Source of the DNA: Halanaerobiales bacterium | GTDB lineage: Bacteria > Bacillota_F > Halanaerobiia > DY22613 | Direction of reading: 5' to 3' | Assembly (NCBI GenBank): GCA_023128035.1 | Contig: JAGMES010000037.1 | Span: 1-33,387, forward strand | Length of the DNA stretch: 33,387 nt | Shown here: in pieces, positions 8,760 to 18,600 of the stretch | Numbering within the stretch: position 1 is the stretch's first letter | How the letters are laid out: every line of letters begins with the position of its first letter | Program-made: the position numbers and the translations under genes | Notes under the pieces: generated by a model | The model's database searches: none | What the model saw: the letters and a program-made list of their open reading frames with translations, nothing else | Told to the model about the DNA's origin: nothing

Positions 8760-9674
8760 TCAGGCAAAAACTTTCAATGGTTTAACAATTAGATTTTCAA
8801 TATCTATCACTTTCGAAATAGATATAAAATCTTTTAAACCATAGACCCTAACCAAATCTCCCTGCTTTATTTCAAGTGGTATCTCCAGATAATCTCTTTT
8901 TTGCAAACTAACACCATTCACTGCTTTTTTCATTGCTTGATCTTTAATTAAAATTTTTGGCATTGAACGAATTCCGCAATCTATAGGTAAAATAATATCT
9001 GATATTTTACCTGCCTCGCAAATATCTTGTAGTTCATCAAGTGTCACACTTTCTTCTAATGCAAATAGACCTGTACTAGTTCGCACCAAATAAGAAAGGT
9101 GTGCCCCACACCCCAACACTTGCCCTATATCATGAGCAAGTGTTCGAATATAGGTTCCTTTTGAACACTCCACATCAATCATAAAACGAGGCTCAGAATG
9201 GGTATCTAGATCAACTTTAAGGAGATTGAGAGCATAAATCTCCACATTTCGAGGTTTCCGCTCAACCTCAATCCCCTTTCTAGCTAGTTCATAAAGTCTT
9301 TTACCCTTATGTTTAACCGCTGAAACCATAGGTGGAATTTGTTGAACTTTACCAACAAATTGATCTAAAACTTGTTGTAACTCAATCACATCTATTTTTC
9401 CAACTTCAACTCTTCTGGTCACAACACCTGCTGCATCAAGAGTGTCTGTCTCAATACCTAAAGTTATTTCACCCCTATAGAACTTATGATCTTCCATCAA
9501 AAATTCTACCATCCGAGTTGCCTTTCCAAGACAGATAGGCAATACCCCAACAGCATCAGGATCTAAAGTCCCTGTATGGCCAACTTTTTTCATTTTACAG
9601 AGTCTCTTTACTTTGGAGACTACATCAAAAGATGTCATGCCTGGGGATTTAAGAATATTTAAAATCCCATCCAT
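8760..9674 (-). CDS. truB: tRNA pseudouridine-55 synthase
   Basis: TruB isomerises U55 in the T-loop of tRNA. The 304-residue protein shows the family start GILNILKSPGMTSFDVV, the catalytic-Asp segment KVGHTGTLDPDAVGVLP (Asp about residue 39), KFYRGEITLGIETDTLD, PPMVSAVKHKGKRLYELAR and CSKGTYIRTLAHDIG. A PUA-like tail follows (residues about 235-304). Start at ATG 9674 behind GGAGTG, which lies in the end of nrnA. Position between nrnA and ribF is the conserved one. Confidence 0.97.
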   Translation of the reverse strand: MDGILNILKSPGMTSFDVVSKVKRLCKMKKVGHTGTLDPDAVGVLPICLGKATRMVEFLMEDHKFYRGEITLGIETDTLDAAGVVTRRVEVGKIDVIELQQVLDQFVGKVQQIPPMVSAVKHKGKRLYELARKGIEVERKPRNVEIYALNLLKVDLDTHSEPRFMIDVECSKGTYIRTLAHDIGQVLGCGAHLSYLVRTSTGLFALEESVTLDELQDICEAGKISDIILPIDCGIRSMPKILIKDQAMKKAVNGVSLQKRDYLEIPLEIKQGDLVRVYGLKDFISISKVIDIENLIVKPLKVFA

Positions 9675-9683
9675 AGTTTTTTA

Positions 9684-10673
9684 TCACTCCAGATATTCTG
9701 CAATCTTTTTTAATATCTTATCAGGAAGGCTCTCTATATCTCCTTCAAACGACGCTCCAGACGCCCTTAAGTGGCCACCACCACCAAAAGCTTCAGCTAC
9801 CTTATTTACTGGTACATAGTAGTTAGAGCGAAAGCCTAGCTGGATAAGACCTGGTTCTCTTTCCAGTACACTAAACCCCACTTCCACTCCTTCAATATCT
9901 CGTAAATCTCCAGCAATACCATATACATCATCTATAGTAGCATTTGCTTCCTTAAGCATCTTATTATCAATAGTAACCCAAGCGACTCGACCATCAAATG
10001 CTCTTTCCATTTTAGAATAAACTAAACCCTTAATTTGAAGCTTAGCCAAGGGATGAGTTCCCAGAAATTCCTTATAAATTCGGCTAGTATCAATTCCCAT
10101 TTCAATAAAACTAGCAACAATTTTTAGGATATTAGCATTAGTATTGGAATATCTAAAACAACCTGTATCACAAATAATAGCTACGGTTAGGTAATATCCG
10201 ATCTCTCTGGTTATCTGGACTCCCATTTCATTGATGAGTGAATATATAATCTCTCCAGCAGCAGCTGCATTTACATCTACATAATTATAATTACCATAAA
10301 ATGAGTTTGTCATATGATGATCAATATTTACAATAGTTAAATCATGCTCTGGAAAGTTAGGAACCCTACCCAAATCACCACTATCTATTGCAATAAAAAG
10401 TTCATCTTCTGGTTCAAAAGTAAAATCAGGTAGATATACAAAATCCCACTCATCTTTTAGAGGTTTAGCATTTCCAGTTAAAGGTTTTTCCAAAACTAGA
10501 CGTACTTTTTTACCTAGTTTTTTTAAAGCAGTACCTAACCCAAGCATAGAGCCAACACAATCACCATCTGGATCAATATGCCCAGTAATTACAAACTGCT
10601 GGTGATTGTTTATAAGCTCAGCAATCTCTTTTAGTGTATTTTCATTCAGTACATTCGTCTTCTCCATCATCAT
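9684..10673 (-). CDS. nrnA: DHH-family oligoribonuclease / pAp phosphatase NrnA
   Basis: NrnA removes nucleotides from very short RNAs (nanoRNA) and dephosphorylates 3'-phosphoadenosine 5'-phosphate. The protein has the DHH motifs in order: GHIDPDGDCVGS (about residues 31-42), AIDSGDLGR, VNIDHHMTN (the DHH) and a CDTGCFRYSN segment; the DHHA1 C-terminal domain ends with GGGGHLRASGASF, which contacts substrate. Three consecutive ATG codons open the gene, so the exact start is uncertain by six bases. It overlaps the end of rbfA by up to 32 bases, which suggests translational coupling. Confidence 0.95.
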   Translation of the reverse strand: MMMEKTNVLNENTLKEIAELINNHQQFVITGHIDPDGDCVGSMLGLGTALKKLGKKVRLVLEKPLTGNAKPLKDEWDFVYLPDFTFEPEDELFIAIDSGDLGRVPNFPEHDLTIVNIDHHMTNSFYGNYNYVDVNAAAAGEIIYSLINEMGVQITREIGYYLTVAIICDTGCFRYSNTNANILKIVASFIEMGIDTSRIYKEFLGTHPLAKLQIKGLVYSKMERAFDGRVAWVTIDNKMLKEANATIDDVYGIAGDLRDIEGVEVGFSVLEREPGLIQLGFRSNYYVPVNKVAEAFGGGGHLRASGASFEGDIESLPDKILKKIAEYLE

Positions 10674-11025
10674 TACCTAGCCTTTCCGTTTTATTAATTC
10701 CTGTAAGAAGTTCATTAATATGAGCTCCATATTGAACACTCTCATCAAATCGGAAGGTAATTTCAGGAATATGTCTCAAACGAAGATGTTTACCAACCTC
10801 TCTACGAATAAATCCAGTAGCGGTTTTTAAACCCTTCATAGATTCATTTTTCTTCTCATCATCACCAAATACACTAATATAAACTTTTGCATTACGCAAA
10901 TCTCTAGTCACTTCTACATCTGTCACTGTTACAAAACCAATGCGGGGGTCTTTAAGCCCACGCTGGATCAGAACACTTATCTCTTGTTTTATAAATTCAG
11001 CGACACGTTCTGCGCGTTGACTCAT
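10642..11025 (-). CDS. rbfA: ribosome-binding factor A
   Basis: RbfA is a small KH-like factor needed for late 30S maturation and 16S 5'-end processing. The sequence MSQRAERVAEFIKQEISVLI, then DPRIGFVTVTDVEVTRDLR, AKVYISVFG and RIRHIPE-type LRLRHIPEITF with a DESVQYGAHI tail is typical, at 127 residues. The ATG at 11025 was chosen because it follows GAGGAG by 9 bases; an ATG three codons upstream abuts that site. It lies directly after infB. The ylxP gene found between these two in Bacillus is absent. Confidence 0.96.
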   Translation of the reverse strand: MSQRAERVAEFIKQEISVLIQRGLKDPRIGFVTVTDVEVTRDLRNAKVYISVFGDDEKKNESMKGLKTATGFIRREVGKHLRLRHIPEITFRFDESVQYGAHINELLTGINKTERLGNDDGEDECTE

Positions 11026-11043
11026 AAAGATCATCTCCTCAAC

Positions 11044-13182
11044 TTAATCAAGAGTTCGACGGATTTCTTCAATCACAAAGACTTCGATTTCATCTCCCTC
11101 TTTTATATCATTATACCCTTCAATACCAAGACCACATTCATAATTTTCATTTACTTCTTTTACATCATCCTTAAAACGTTTCAAAGAAGAAATTTTACCT
11201 TCATGAATAACTACACCATTACGAATGAGACGTACATTACCACTTCGGGTAAGTTTGCCGTCAACAACGTATAACCCTGCTACAGTTCCAATTTTTGGTA
11301 CTTTAAATGTATCTCTAACTTGAGCTCGACCTGAAACTACTTCCTTATAATCAGGTTCTAAAAGACCTTCTAAAGCTGCTTTAATCTCTTCAATAGCCTT
11401 ATAAATTACGCGATATGTCCGTATTTCTACTCTATCTCGCTCAGCTAATTTACGAGCATTCAAATCTGGACGAACATTAAATCCGATAACAATTGCATCA
11501 GATGCATTTGCCAGCATAATATCAGTTTCAGTAATAGCACCAACACCAGTATGAATTGGCATAACCCGAACTTCTTCATTACTCAAACGCAATAAAGAAT
11601 CACGAACAGCTTCTACTGAACCTTGAACATCTGCTTTAATGATCAAATTAAGATCTTTAACTACACCCTCTTCAACCTGCTTAAAGAAATCATCGAGAGA
11701 GATACTTTTTCTAGTGTATAATTCTTTCTGACGTTTTTGCTGAGCCCGTTCTTCACCAATTGCACGTGCTGTTCTTTCGTCTCTTACTACTTCAAAGATG
11801 TCACCGCCAGCGGGTACCGCAGATAGACCTAAAACAACAACAGGAGTTGAAGGGCCAGCCTCTTTAACCCGTTCACCTTTATAGCTAATCATAGCCCGAA
11901 CACGCCCAAAAGCTGCACCAACAATCACTGGGTCACCAATCCGCAATGTACCACGCTTAATCAAAACTGTCGCGATAGGCCCAAATCCTTTATCCAACTC
12001 TGCCTCTACAACTATTCCATCAGCAAGACGATTTGGATTAGCTTTTATTTCTTCCATTTCAGCTACTAATAAGACCATCTCTAAAAGACCATCAATATTA
12101 ATCTGCTTTAAAGCAGAAACTTCTACACAAATTGTATCTCCACCCCATGCTTCTGGAACAAGTCCGTGTTCTGATAATTCTTGTAAAACTCGATCAGGGT
12201 TTGCATTATCCTTATCAATCTTATTGATTGCAACAATTAGTGGAACGCCAGCAGCCTTTGCATGGCTGATCGCCTCAACAGTTTGTGGCATAACACCATC
12301 ATCTGCAGCAACAACCAAAATAGCAATATCTGTTACCTGAGCACCTCTAGCACGCATAGACGTAAATGCTTCATGGCCAGGTGTATCTAAAAATGTAATT
12401 TTCTTACCATCCACTTCGGTTTGATAAGCACCAATATGCTGAGTTATTCCACCTGCTTCAGTAGCAGTTACATTCGCTTGACGAATCACATCTAATAATG
12501 ATGTCTTACCATGATCAACGTGACCCATAATTGTAACTATTGGTGGTCTTAATGATAAATCCTTTTTTCTATCTTCAACCTCTTCATTTCTTAATTTATC
12601 CTCAGCGGTAACAAATCGTACTTGTTTACCGTAATCTTCAGCTAAAAGTTCAATAGTTTCTGGCTCTAAGTTCTGATTAATTGTAGCCATTATTCCTAAT
12701 CGCATAAGTTTTCCAATCAAAGAATTAGTATTAGCTTTTAAAAGTTCAGCAAAACTTTTAACCGTAATCGGTAATTTAATATCTAAAATATTCTTATCCC
12801 CTGCATCAATAGCAGCAATCTCTTTTGCAACTTCCATTTGGTTTGACCCTTTTATCACTTTACCGTCCACCTTTACACCTTTGCCTTGAGACTTTTTCTT
12901 TTTGGCATTTTTATTTTTTTTATTTTTATTATTTTTATAATCAGATTGATCAGTATTAACTTCCTTATCGTTAGAGCTTTTCTCAATCGATTGAGCACTA
13001 TCATCTTTTGTCTCTTTTGAGTTATTAGCAGTTATCTTTTCACGCAAAATCTTTGCAGTTGCATCCTCAATAGTGCTCATATGACTTGCAACTTCTTCAC
13101 CTAAATCCTTTAACATTTCAATCAAATCATTACTTTTAACTCCTAATTCTTTCGCCAAACTATACACTCGAACTTTACCCAT
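11044..13182 (-). CDS. infB: translation initiation factor IF-2
   Basis: IF-2 is the GTPase that delivers initiator tRNA to the 30S subunit and promotes subunit joining. The 712-residue protein has an IF2_N domain (residues 1-50), a Lys/Asn-rich low-complexity linker (about 60-110), a second IF2_N-type domain (about 130-185), and a G domain with GHVDHGKT (about 218), DTPGHEAF, NKID and SAL motifs. Domains II-IV follow, ending with the fMet-tRNA binding C2 domain containing ECGLGIEGYNDIKEGD. It lies downstream of ylxQ in the nusA operon. No internal oddity was seen. Confidence 0.98.
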   Translation of the reverse strand: MGKVRVYSLAKELGVKSNDLIEMLKDLGEEVASHMSTIEDATAKILREKITANNSKETKDDSAQSIEKSSNDKEVNTDQSDYKNNKNKKNKNAKKKKSQGKGVKVDGKVIKGSNQMEVAKEIAAIDAGDKNILDIKLPITVKSFAELLKANTNSLIGKLMRLGIMATINQNLEPETIELLAEDYGKQVRFVTAEDKLRNEEVEDRKKDLSLRPPIVTIMGHVDHGKTSLLDVIRQANVTATEAGGITQHIGAYQTEVDGKKITFLDTPGHEAFTSMRARGAQVTDIAILVVAADDGVMPQTVEAISHAKAAGVPLIVAINKIDKDNANPDRVLQELSEHGLVPEAWGGDTICVEVSALKQINIDGLLEMVLLVAEMEEIKANPNRLADGIVVEAELDKGFGPIATVLIKRGTLRIGDPVIVGAAFGRVRAMISYKGERVKEAGPSTPVVVLGLSAVPAGGDIFEVVRDERTARAIGEERAQQKRQKELYTRKSISLDDFFKQVEEGVVKDLNLIIKADVQGSVEAVRDSLLRLSNEEVRVMPIHTGVGAITETDIMLANASDAIVIGFNVRPDLNARKLAERDRVEIRTYRVIYKAIEEIKAALEGLLEPDYKEVVSGRAQVRDTFKVPKIGTVAGLYVVDGKLTRSGNVRLIRNGVVIHEGKISSLKRFKDDVKEVNENYECGLGIEGYNDIKEGDEIEVFVIEEIRRTLD

Positions 13183-13215
13183 GAAGCAACACCTCCTCTA
13201 AAATTACACCCTACA

Positions 13216-13533
13216 TCATATCTCTTCACCCACTAACAATTCCTTTATGCGGTCTGCAAATCCGTGATCAAGCACAGCTATAGCCGATCTCATTGGTTTA
13301 CCAATTGCATGCCCTATACTATCTTTATCTCCCCATATAAATAATGGGACTCGATAAAACTCAGATTTTGAACGATATTCTTTTAAAGTATTAGCACTTG
13401 CATCACTTGCCACCAATAGCAGAAGTGCTTTCCCACGCTTAACATCGTTTTGAACTTGGGTCGCACCGGAGCTGATTTTACCAGCTCTTTGAGCCAATCC
13501 TATTAATCCTTTAATCTTTTTATCATCCCTCAT
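13216..13533 (-). CDS. ylxQ: L7Ae/L30e-family RNA-binding protein YlxQ
   Basis: This 105-residue protein belongs to the L7Ae/L30e group that recognises kink-turn RNA; the Bacillus homologue is YlxQ (RplGA-like). Supporting motifs are GLIGLAQRAGKISSGATQV, KRGKALLLLVASDASANT and PLFIWGDKDSIGHAIGKP. A much longer reading is open upstream, but it duplicates ylxR in another frame. The ATG at 13533 follows AGGTGG by 6 bases and overlaps the end of ylxR by 11 bases. Confidence 0.92.
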   Translation of the reverse strand: MRDDKKIKGLIGLAQRAGKISSGATQVQNDVKRGKALLLLVASDASANTLKEYRSKSEFYRVPLFIWGDKDSIGHAIGKPMRSAIAVLDHGFADRIKELLVGEEI

Positions 13534-13792
13534 GAGAAGCCACCTTTTCTCGAAGTAATTCTTTGACTTCATCATCAATAGCAGTTTTAAAAGACCGTTC
13601 CAATCCCTTGTTCTTAACTGCTTTCTCCAAACAATCCGCTTTTGGACAAATATACGCTCCGCGCCCAGGTTTTTTCCCGGTATTATCGATAAAAAATTCA
13701 CCCTCAGAAGAACGAACAATCCTAATTAAATTTCGTTTTTCAACCCTTTCTTGACAACCAACACATTTACGAATAGGAATTTTTCGTGTCAC
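13523..13792 (-). CDS. ylxR: YlxR family RNA-binding protein (RnpM)
   Basis: This is an 89-residue DUF448/YlxR protein. The Bacillus member binds RNase P RNA and modulates its activity (RnpM). Seen here are RKCVGCQE, RIVRSSEGEF, the conserved GRGAYICP loop and a cysteine downstream in KADCLEKAV. The start is GTG at 13792, five bases after GAGGTG; no ATG is better placed. It sits between nusA and ylxQ as in other Bacillota. Confidence 0.93.
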   Translation of the reverse strand: MTRKIPIRKCVGCQERVEKRNLIRIVRSSEGEFFIDNTGKKPGRGAYICPKADCLEKAVKNKGLERSFKTAIDDEVKELLREKVASHEG

Positions 13793-13819
13793 AATATCAC
13801 CTCAATGTTCCTCTTTACC

Positions 13820-14896
13820 TTATTTTTCCTCATCAAAAATTGAAGGAGATTCAAAAGGTTCCACTTCAGCCTGAGAAACACTCTTTATATCAACTTTCCA
13901 CCCAGTTAATTTAGCTGCCAATCTAGCATTTTGTCCTTCTTTACCAATTGCTAAAGACAATTGGTAATCTGGCACAACAACCTGAGCAACTCCGTTCTCT
14001 TCTTTAATATTAACAGAAACAACTTTTGCAGGGCTAAGCGCATTGGATACAAAAATTGAAGGATTTTCATTATATTCTACAATATCAATTTTTTCACCAT
14101 TTAACTCATTAACAACAGCCTGAACCCTCATTCCTCTTGGCCCCACACAAGCGCCAACAGGGTCAACATCTGGATGGTTAGAATTCGCAGCAATCTTTGA
14201 ACGGGAACCCGCTTCACGAGCTACAGCTTTTAACTCTACCACACCTTCGAAAATTTCGGGAACTTCTAGCTCAAAGAGTCTTTTTAAAAGGCCTGGATGG
14301 GTTCTAGAAACCATGATTCGTGGACCCTTTGTTGTTTGTTTTACCTCTACGATGTAAACTTTGATTCGATTGCCATTCTGATAATGGTCTGACTTCATCT
14401 GTTCAGTAGGTATCAATAAAGCTTCTGTTTTACCAAGATCTATTACTATGTTTTGCTTACTCCTGCGTTGGACTATTCCAGTTAGAATATCACCCTCACG
14501 GCTTTGAAACTCACTAAAAATAATACCTCGTTCAGCTTCTCTGATTCTTTGTACAACCACTTGTTTCGCTGTTTGAGCTGCAATCCGGCCAAAATTAGCA
14601 GGAGTAACTTCTATTTCAACTATATCCTCTAATTCATAGTCTGGATGCTTGACTCTAGCATCTTGAAGTGAAATCTCAGTTATAAGATTGATCACTTCGT
14701 CAACCACTGTTTTCCTTGAATAAACATGCACCTCACCTGTTTCTCTTGAAATCTCAACTTTTACATTTTGAGCAGAGGCAAAATTTCGTTTATATGCTGA
14801 GATTAATGCTGCTTCAATTGCGTCAATTAATAACGCTTCGGGTATTCCTTTTTCCTTTTCAATATCTGCTAATGCTCTTAGAAACTCCACGTTCAT
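13820..14896 (-). CDS. nusA: transcription elongation/termination factor NusA
   Basis: NusA binds RNA polymerase and nascent RNA and influences pausing, termination and antitermination. The 358-residue protein is the short Bacillota form: N-terminal polymerase-binding domain ([19 protein letters not shown] onward), S1 domain around residues 135-200 ([21 protein letters not shown]), KH1 with [18 protein letters not shown], and KH2 with [20 protein letters not shown]. The acidic C-terminal repeats of Gammaproteobacteria are absent, as expected. An AAGGAGG site lies 7-8 bases before the ATG. Confidence 0.98.
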   Translation of the reverse strand: MNVEFLRALADIEKEKGIPEALLIDAIEAALISAYKRNFASAQNVKVEISRETGEVHVYSRKTVVDEVINLITEISLQDARVKHPDYELEDIVEIEVTPANFGRIAAQTAKQVVVQRIREAERGIIFSEFQSREGDILTGIVQRRSKQNIVIDLGKTEALLIPTEQMKSDHYQNGNRIKVYIVEVKQTTKGPRIMVSRTHPGLLKRLFELEVPEIFEGVVELKAVAREAGSRSKIAANSNHPDVDPVGACVGPRGMRVQAVVNELNGEKIDIVEYNENPSIFVSNALSPAKVVSVNIKEENGVAQVVVPDYQLSLAIGKEGQNARLAAKLTGWKVDIKSVSQAEVEPFESPSIFDEEK

Positions 14897-14953
14897 AAAA
14901 AAACCTCCTTGATTAAATCATCTGTTTCGCAGCTGAAAAATCTCCTATGGAAA

Positions 14954-15415
14954 TTAAAACTCAACCGCTAAACGAATCTGAGAAATTTGGTCGCGTGGAA
15001 TTTCCAATCTTTCTCCCTCGACTTCAACTACCACTTTTCCATCCACCAAACCAATCAGTTCCCCAGTAAATTTTTTCTTTTTCCCGTAAACACGAGTATA
15101 TGTAGAAATATCTATCCTACGATTCGCAAAGCGAACAAAATCAGCATCTTTTTTTAATGGACGGTCTATGCCAGGCGAGGAAACCTCTAAAGTGTAGCTA
15201 TCTGGAATAGGATCCTTTTCATCAAGAATTTTGCTTAATCCCATACTGATATTCTGACAATCATCTAAAGTGACTCCATCTACGTTGTCAATAAACACAC
15301 GTAAAATATATTGATTTCCTTCTTTAAGATATTCAACATCCACCAATTCCAGATTCAGTTCTTGTGCAATAGGCTCTACTATTTGATAAACAATGTCTGC
15401 AACTTTTCGACCCAT
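14954..15415 (-). CDS. rimP: ribosome maturation factor RimP
   Basis: RimP assists assembly of the 30S head. The 153-residue protein has the two expected domains: an N-terminal alpha/beta domain with LNLELVDVEYLKEGNQYILRV, DGVTLDDCQNIS and the conserved LEVSSPGIDRPLKK, and a C-terminal SH3-like barrel from about residue 90. A TAAAGGAGGG ribosome binding site precedes the ATG. It is the first gene of the rimP-nusA-ylxR-ylxQ-infB group, preceded by 247 non-coding bases. Confidence 0.96.
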   Translation of the reverse strand: MGRKVADIVYQIVEPIAQELNLELVDVEYLKEGNQYILRVFIDNVDGVTLDDCQNISMGLSKILDEKDPIPDSYTLEVSSPGIDRPLKKDADFVRFANRRIDISTYTRVYGKKKKFTGELIGLVDGKVVVEVEGERLEIPRDQISQIRLAVEF

Positions 15416-15521
15416 CTTTTTATCCCTCCTTTAGTACCCCCAGTAGATCTTCCCGAAGCTATTTTTAGTCTTCCAAAGAAATGAAAAGATATAACAATAT
15501 TTTTCTACAGGATAAATGAAA

Positions 15522-15541
15522 GAGTGGGTAAAAACCCACTC
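15522..15541 (-). terminator. possible polC terminator
   Basis: An 8-bp perfect hairpin (GAGTGGGT, 4-base loop, ACCCACTC) lies 120 bases after the polC stop. The tail CTTTCATTTAT is a poor U-tract, so termination may be weak. Confidence 0.5.
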
Positions 15542-15662
15542 CCTAGAACAATCTACATCAATTTTCACATATAAAACATATGCGAATTCACATAACTACT
15601 CAAATTATTTTAACACAAAACTCAAAATTATGCAAGGGGAGAGTCCATTAATTAGAATACTA

Positions 15663-18600
15663 TTACCCAAAGAGAGATAACTGATTCTTTTCTGGCAATC
15701 CTTTCAATGTGCCATGTTCTTTCATAACTTCGATGACTGTCTTAGATAATTTAGCCTTTCTAGATAGTTCTTCTATTGACTTAAACATATCTTCTTCATC
15801 ACAATTTTCAATATCTTGAGGTCTGCAAAGAGCTATATTCTCCGCAGCACTTGCTCCCAATCCCTGTAAACTAATAAATGGTGGGATCAGCTTTCTAGTT
15901 TTCTCATCAATCAAAAATTTGGTTGGATGGGATCGATAAATGTCAACCTTATCAAATTCAATTCCTCTTAACATTGCTTCATAAACGATTTCTAATATTG
16001 TTAAAAGACCTTTTTCTTTTACAGAAGCATCATTACCTTTCTCTTCTAAAGCTCGTTTCACTTCTATCACATGGTCTAATCCCTTACAAACAATCAGTGC
16101 ATCAAAATCACTTGCTTTGATAGAGAAATGGGTAGCATAAAATTGTAATGGATAATGAACTTTACAATATGCAATCCTAACAGACATTACCACATATGCA
16201 ACTGCATGAGCTTTTGGAAACATATATTTGATCTTTTGACAAGATCCTATATACCACTCAGGGACATTGTTTTCTCGCATAATAGCTTCCTCTTCTTCAG
16301 TTAAGCCTTTCCCTTTACGCACCTTTTCCATAATTTTAAATGCTATACTACTTTCTAGTCCTTTAAAGATCAAATAATTTAAGATATCATCCCGTACAGA
16401 GATTACTTCAGCAAGTTTTGCTTTCTTACTCCGAATCAAATCCTGTGCATTATTAAGCCAAACTTCTGTCCCATGAGAAAGACCCGAAATTCGCACTAAT
16501 TCTGCAATAGTGCTTGGTTTAGTTTCTTCCAGCATACCCCGAACAAATGAGGTTCCAAATTCCGGAATTCCGAAAGTTCCCATTTGTGCTCCTAATTGTT
16601 CCGGAGTCAAACCTAATGGTTCTGTTGAAGAAAAAAGTTTCATCGTCGCTAGGTCATCAAGCGGAATTTTTTGAGGATCAAAATCAGGATCAATTTTTCT
16701 TATCAAATCCTGAAGCATTCTAAGAATTGTCGGAGCATCATGACCAAGTATATCCAATTTTAAAAGATTGTCATGAATTGAATGATAATCAAAATGAGTC
16801 GTCCTTACATCGGTATTCATATCATTAGCAGGATGCTGAATAGGACAAAAATCATAGACTTCATACTCATTTGGAACAATCATTAATCCACCAGGATGCT
16901 GTCCTGTTGTACGGCGTACACCTGCACAACCTTTAACTAAACGCTGAATTTCGGCAGCACGAGCAGAGATACCTTTCTCATCCAAATAGTTTTTTACAAA
17001 ACCAAAAGCAGTTCTATCTGCAACTGTAGATATAGTACCAGCACGAAATACATAATCACGTCCAAAAAGTTCCTCTGTAAATTTATGAACAACAGATTGA
17101 TAGTCTCCTGAAAAGTTAAGATCAATATCAGGTACCTTATCTCCTTTAAAACCCATAAATACTTCAAAAGGAATATCAAATCCCTCTTTGATCAGTGTAT
17201 CTCCACAGTTGGGGCAAACTTTGTTAGGTAAATCTGGCCCTGCAAGGAATGAACCATCGGTCACAAACTCAATATATTTACATTTATCGCAAAGATAATG
17301 TGGTGGTAGTGGGTTTACTTCGGTGATATCACACATAGTTGCTGCAAAAGAAGAACCAACTGAACCCCTTGAACCTACCAAATATCCATCATCTAGTGAC
17401 TTTTTAACTAATTTTTGAGAGATCAAATAGTTTACCGCATAACTATTTTCAATAATTGCAGTCAATTCTCTTTCAAGACGTTTTTCGATCATCTCATGCA
17501 TATTTTCTCCATAAATCTCTCTGGCTTTATTATATGCCATCTCACGAATCTCTTGATCTGCTCCATCAATCGTGGGAGGGAAAACTCCCTCAGGGACAGG
17601 CCGCACATCTTCAATCATATCAGCGATTAAATTTGTATTCTCAATAACAATCTCTTGAGCAACATCTTCACCAAAGTACTTAAACTCTTCTAACATCTCT
17701 TCTGTCGTTCTTAAATAGAGCGGGGCCTGTTCACTCGCATCTTCAAACCCTTTTCCAGTCATCAAAATCTCTCTAAAGACCGAATCTCTAGGTTCGATAA
17801 AATGCACATCCCCAGCAGCTATCACAAGTCGATTCTCTTCCTTTGCCAAGCGGTAAATGCGTTTATTGATCTCCTCAAGATCACGCATCGATCCAACCTG
17901 CCCTTTTTTAAGCAAAAACAAGTTATTTCCAAGAGGTTGTAACTCAACATAATCATAAAACCGAATGATCTCCTTCAACTCCTCATCAGATGCACCACGT
18001 AAAACAGATTGATAGAGATAACCTGCTTCACAGGCTGAACCAATCAATAAACCTTCACGATACTGTTGCAGTAAACTTTTAGGAATTCGAGGATTACGAT
18101 AATAATAGTCTAAATGAGCAAGAGAAGTTAATCTATATAAATTTTTCAGCCCAATTTGATTTTGAACTAAAATACATAGATGATGGCTTCTAAGCCGTTT
18201 CCAATCAATATTTTTACTTAAGCTATTTATATCATCTAATGTCTTAATCTCATCATTTAATAGCTCTAATAATTTTAAAAGTATCTCACCCGTTGCCTTA
18301 GCATCATCACAAGCACGATGGTGATTTTCTAAAGAAACTTTAAAATGATCAACTAAGGTATTAAGTTTATGATTTTTAAGATCAGTAAGCAAAGCTCTAG
18401 AAAGATTCAAAGTATCCAGAATTGTAATAACTGAAACTTTTTCATTAAGATCTGCCTTTACTAAACCCGCCTGCAAAAAGCGAAGATCAAATGTAGCATT
18501 ATGTGCAACAAGAACAGTTCCCTCAAAAAAATCTACAAAATCCGGAAGAATTTCGGCCACAGTAGGGGCATCACTGACCATAGAATCATCAATTCCAGTT

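Noticed and set aside
12890..12950. Simple-sequence AT tract
   Set aside because: It encodes the Lys/Asn linker of IF-2, which is normally low in complexity.
13534..13719. Long 5' extension of the ylxQ frame
   Set aside because: It overlaps ylxR, a clearly conserved gene in another frame; the YlxQ family begins at the internal ATG 13533.
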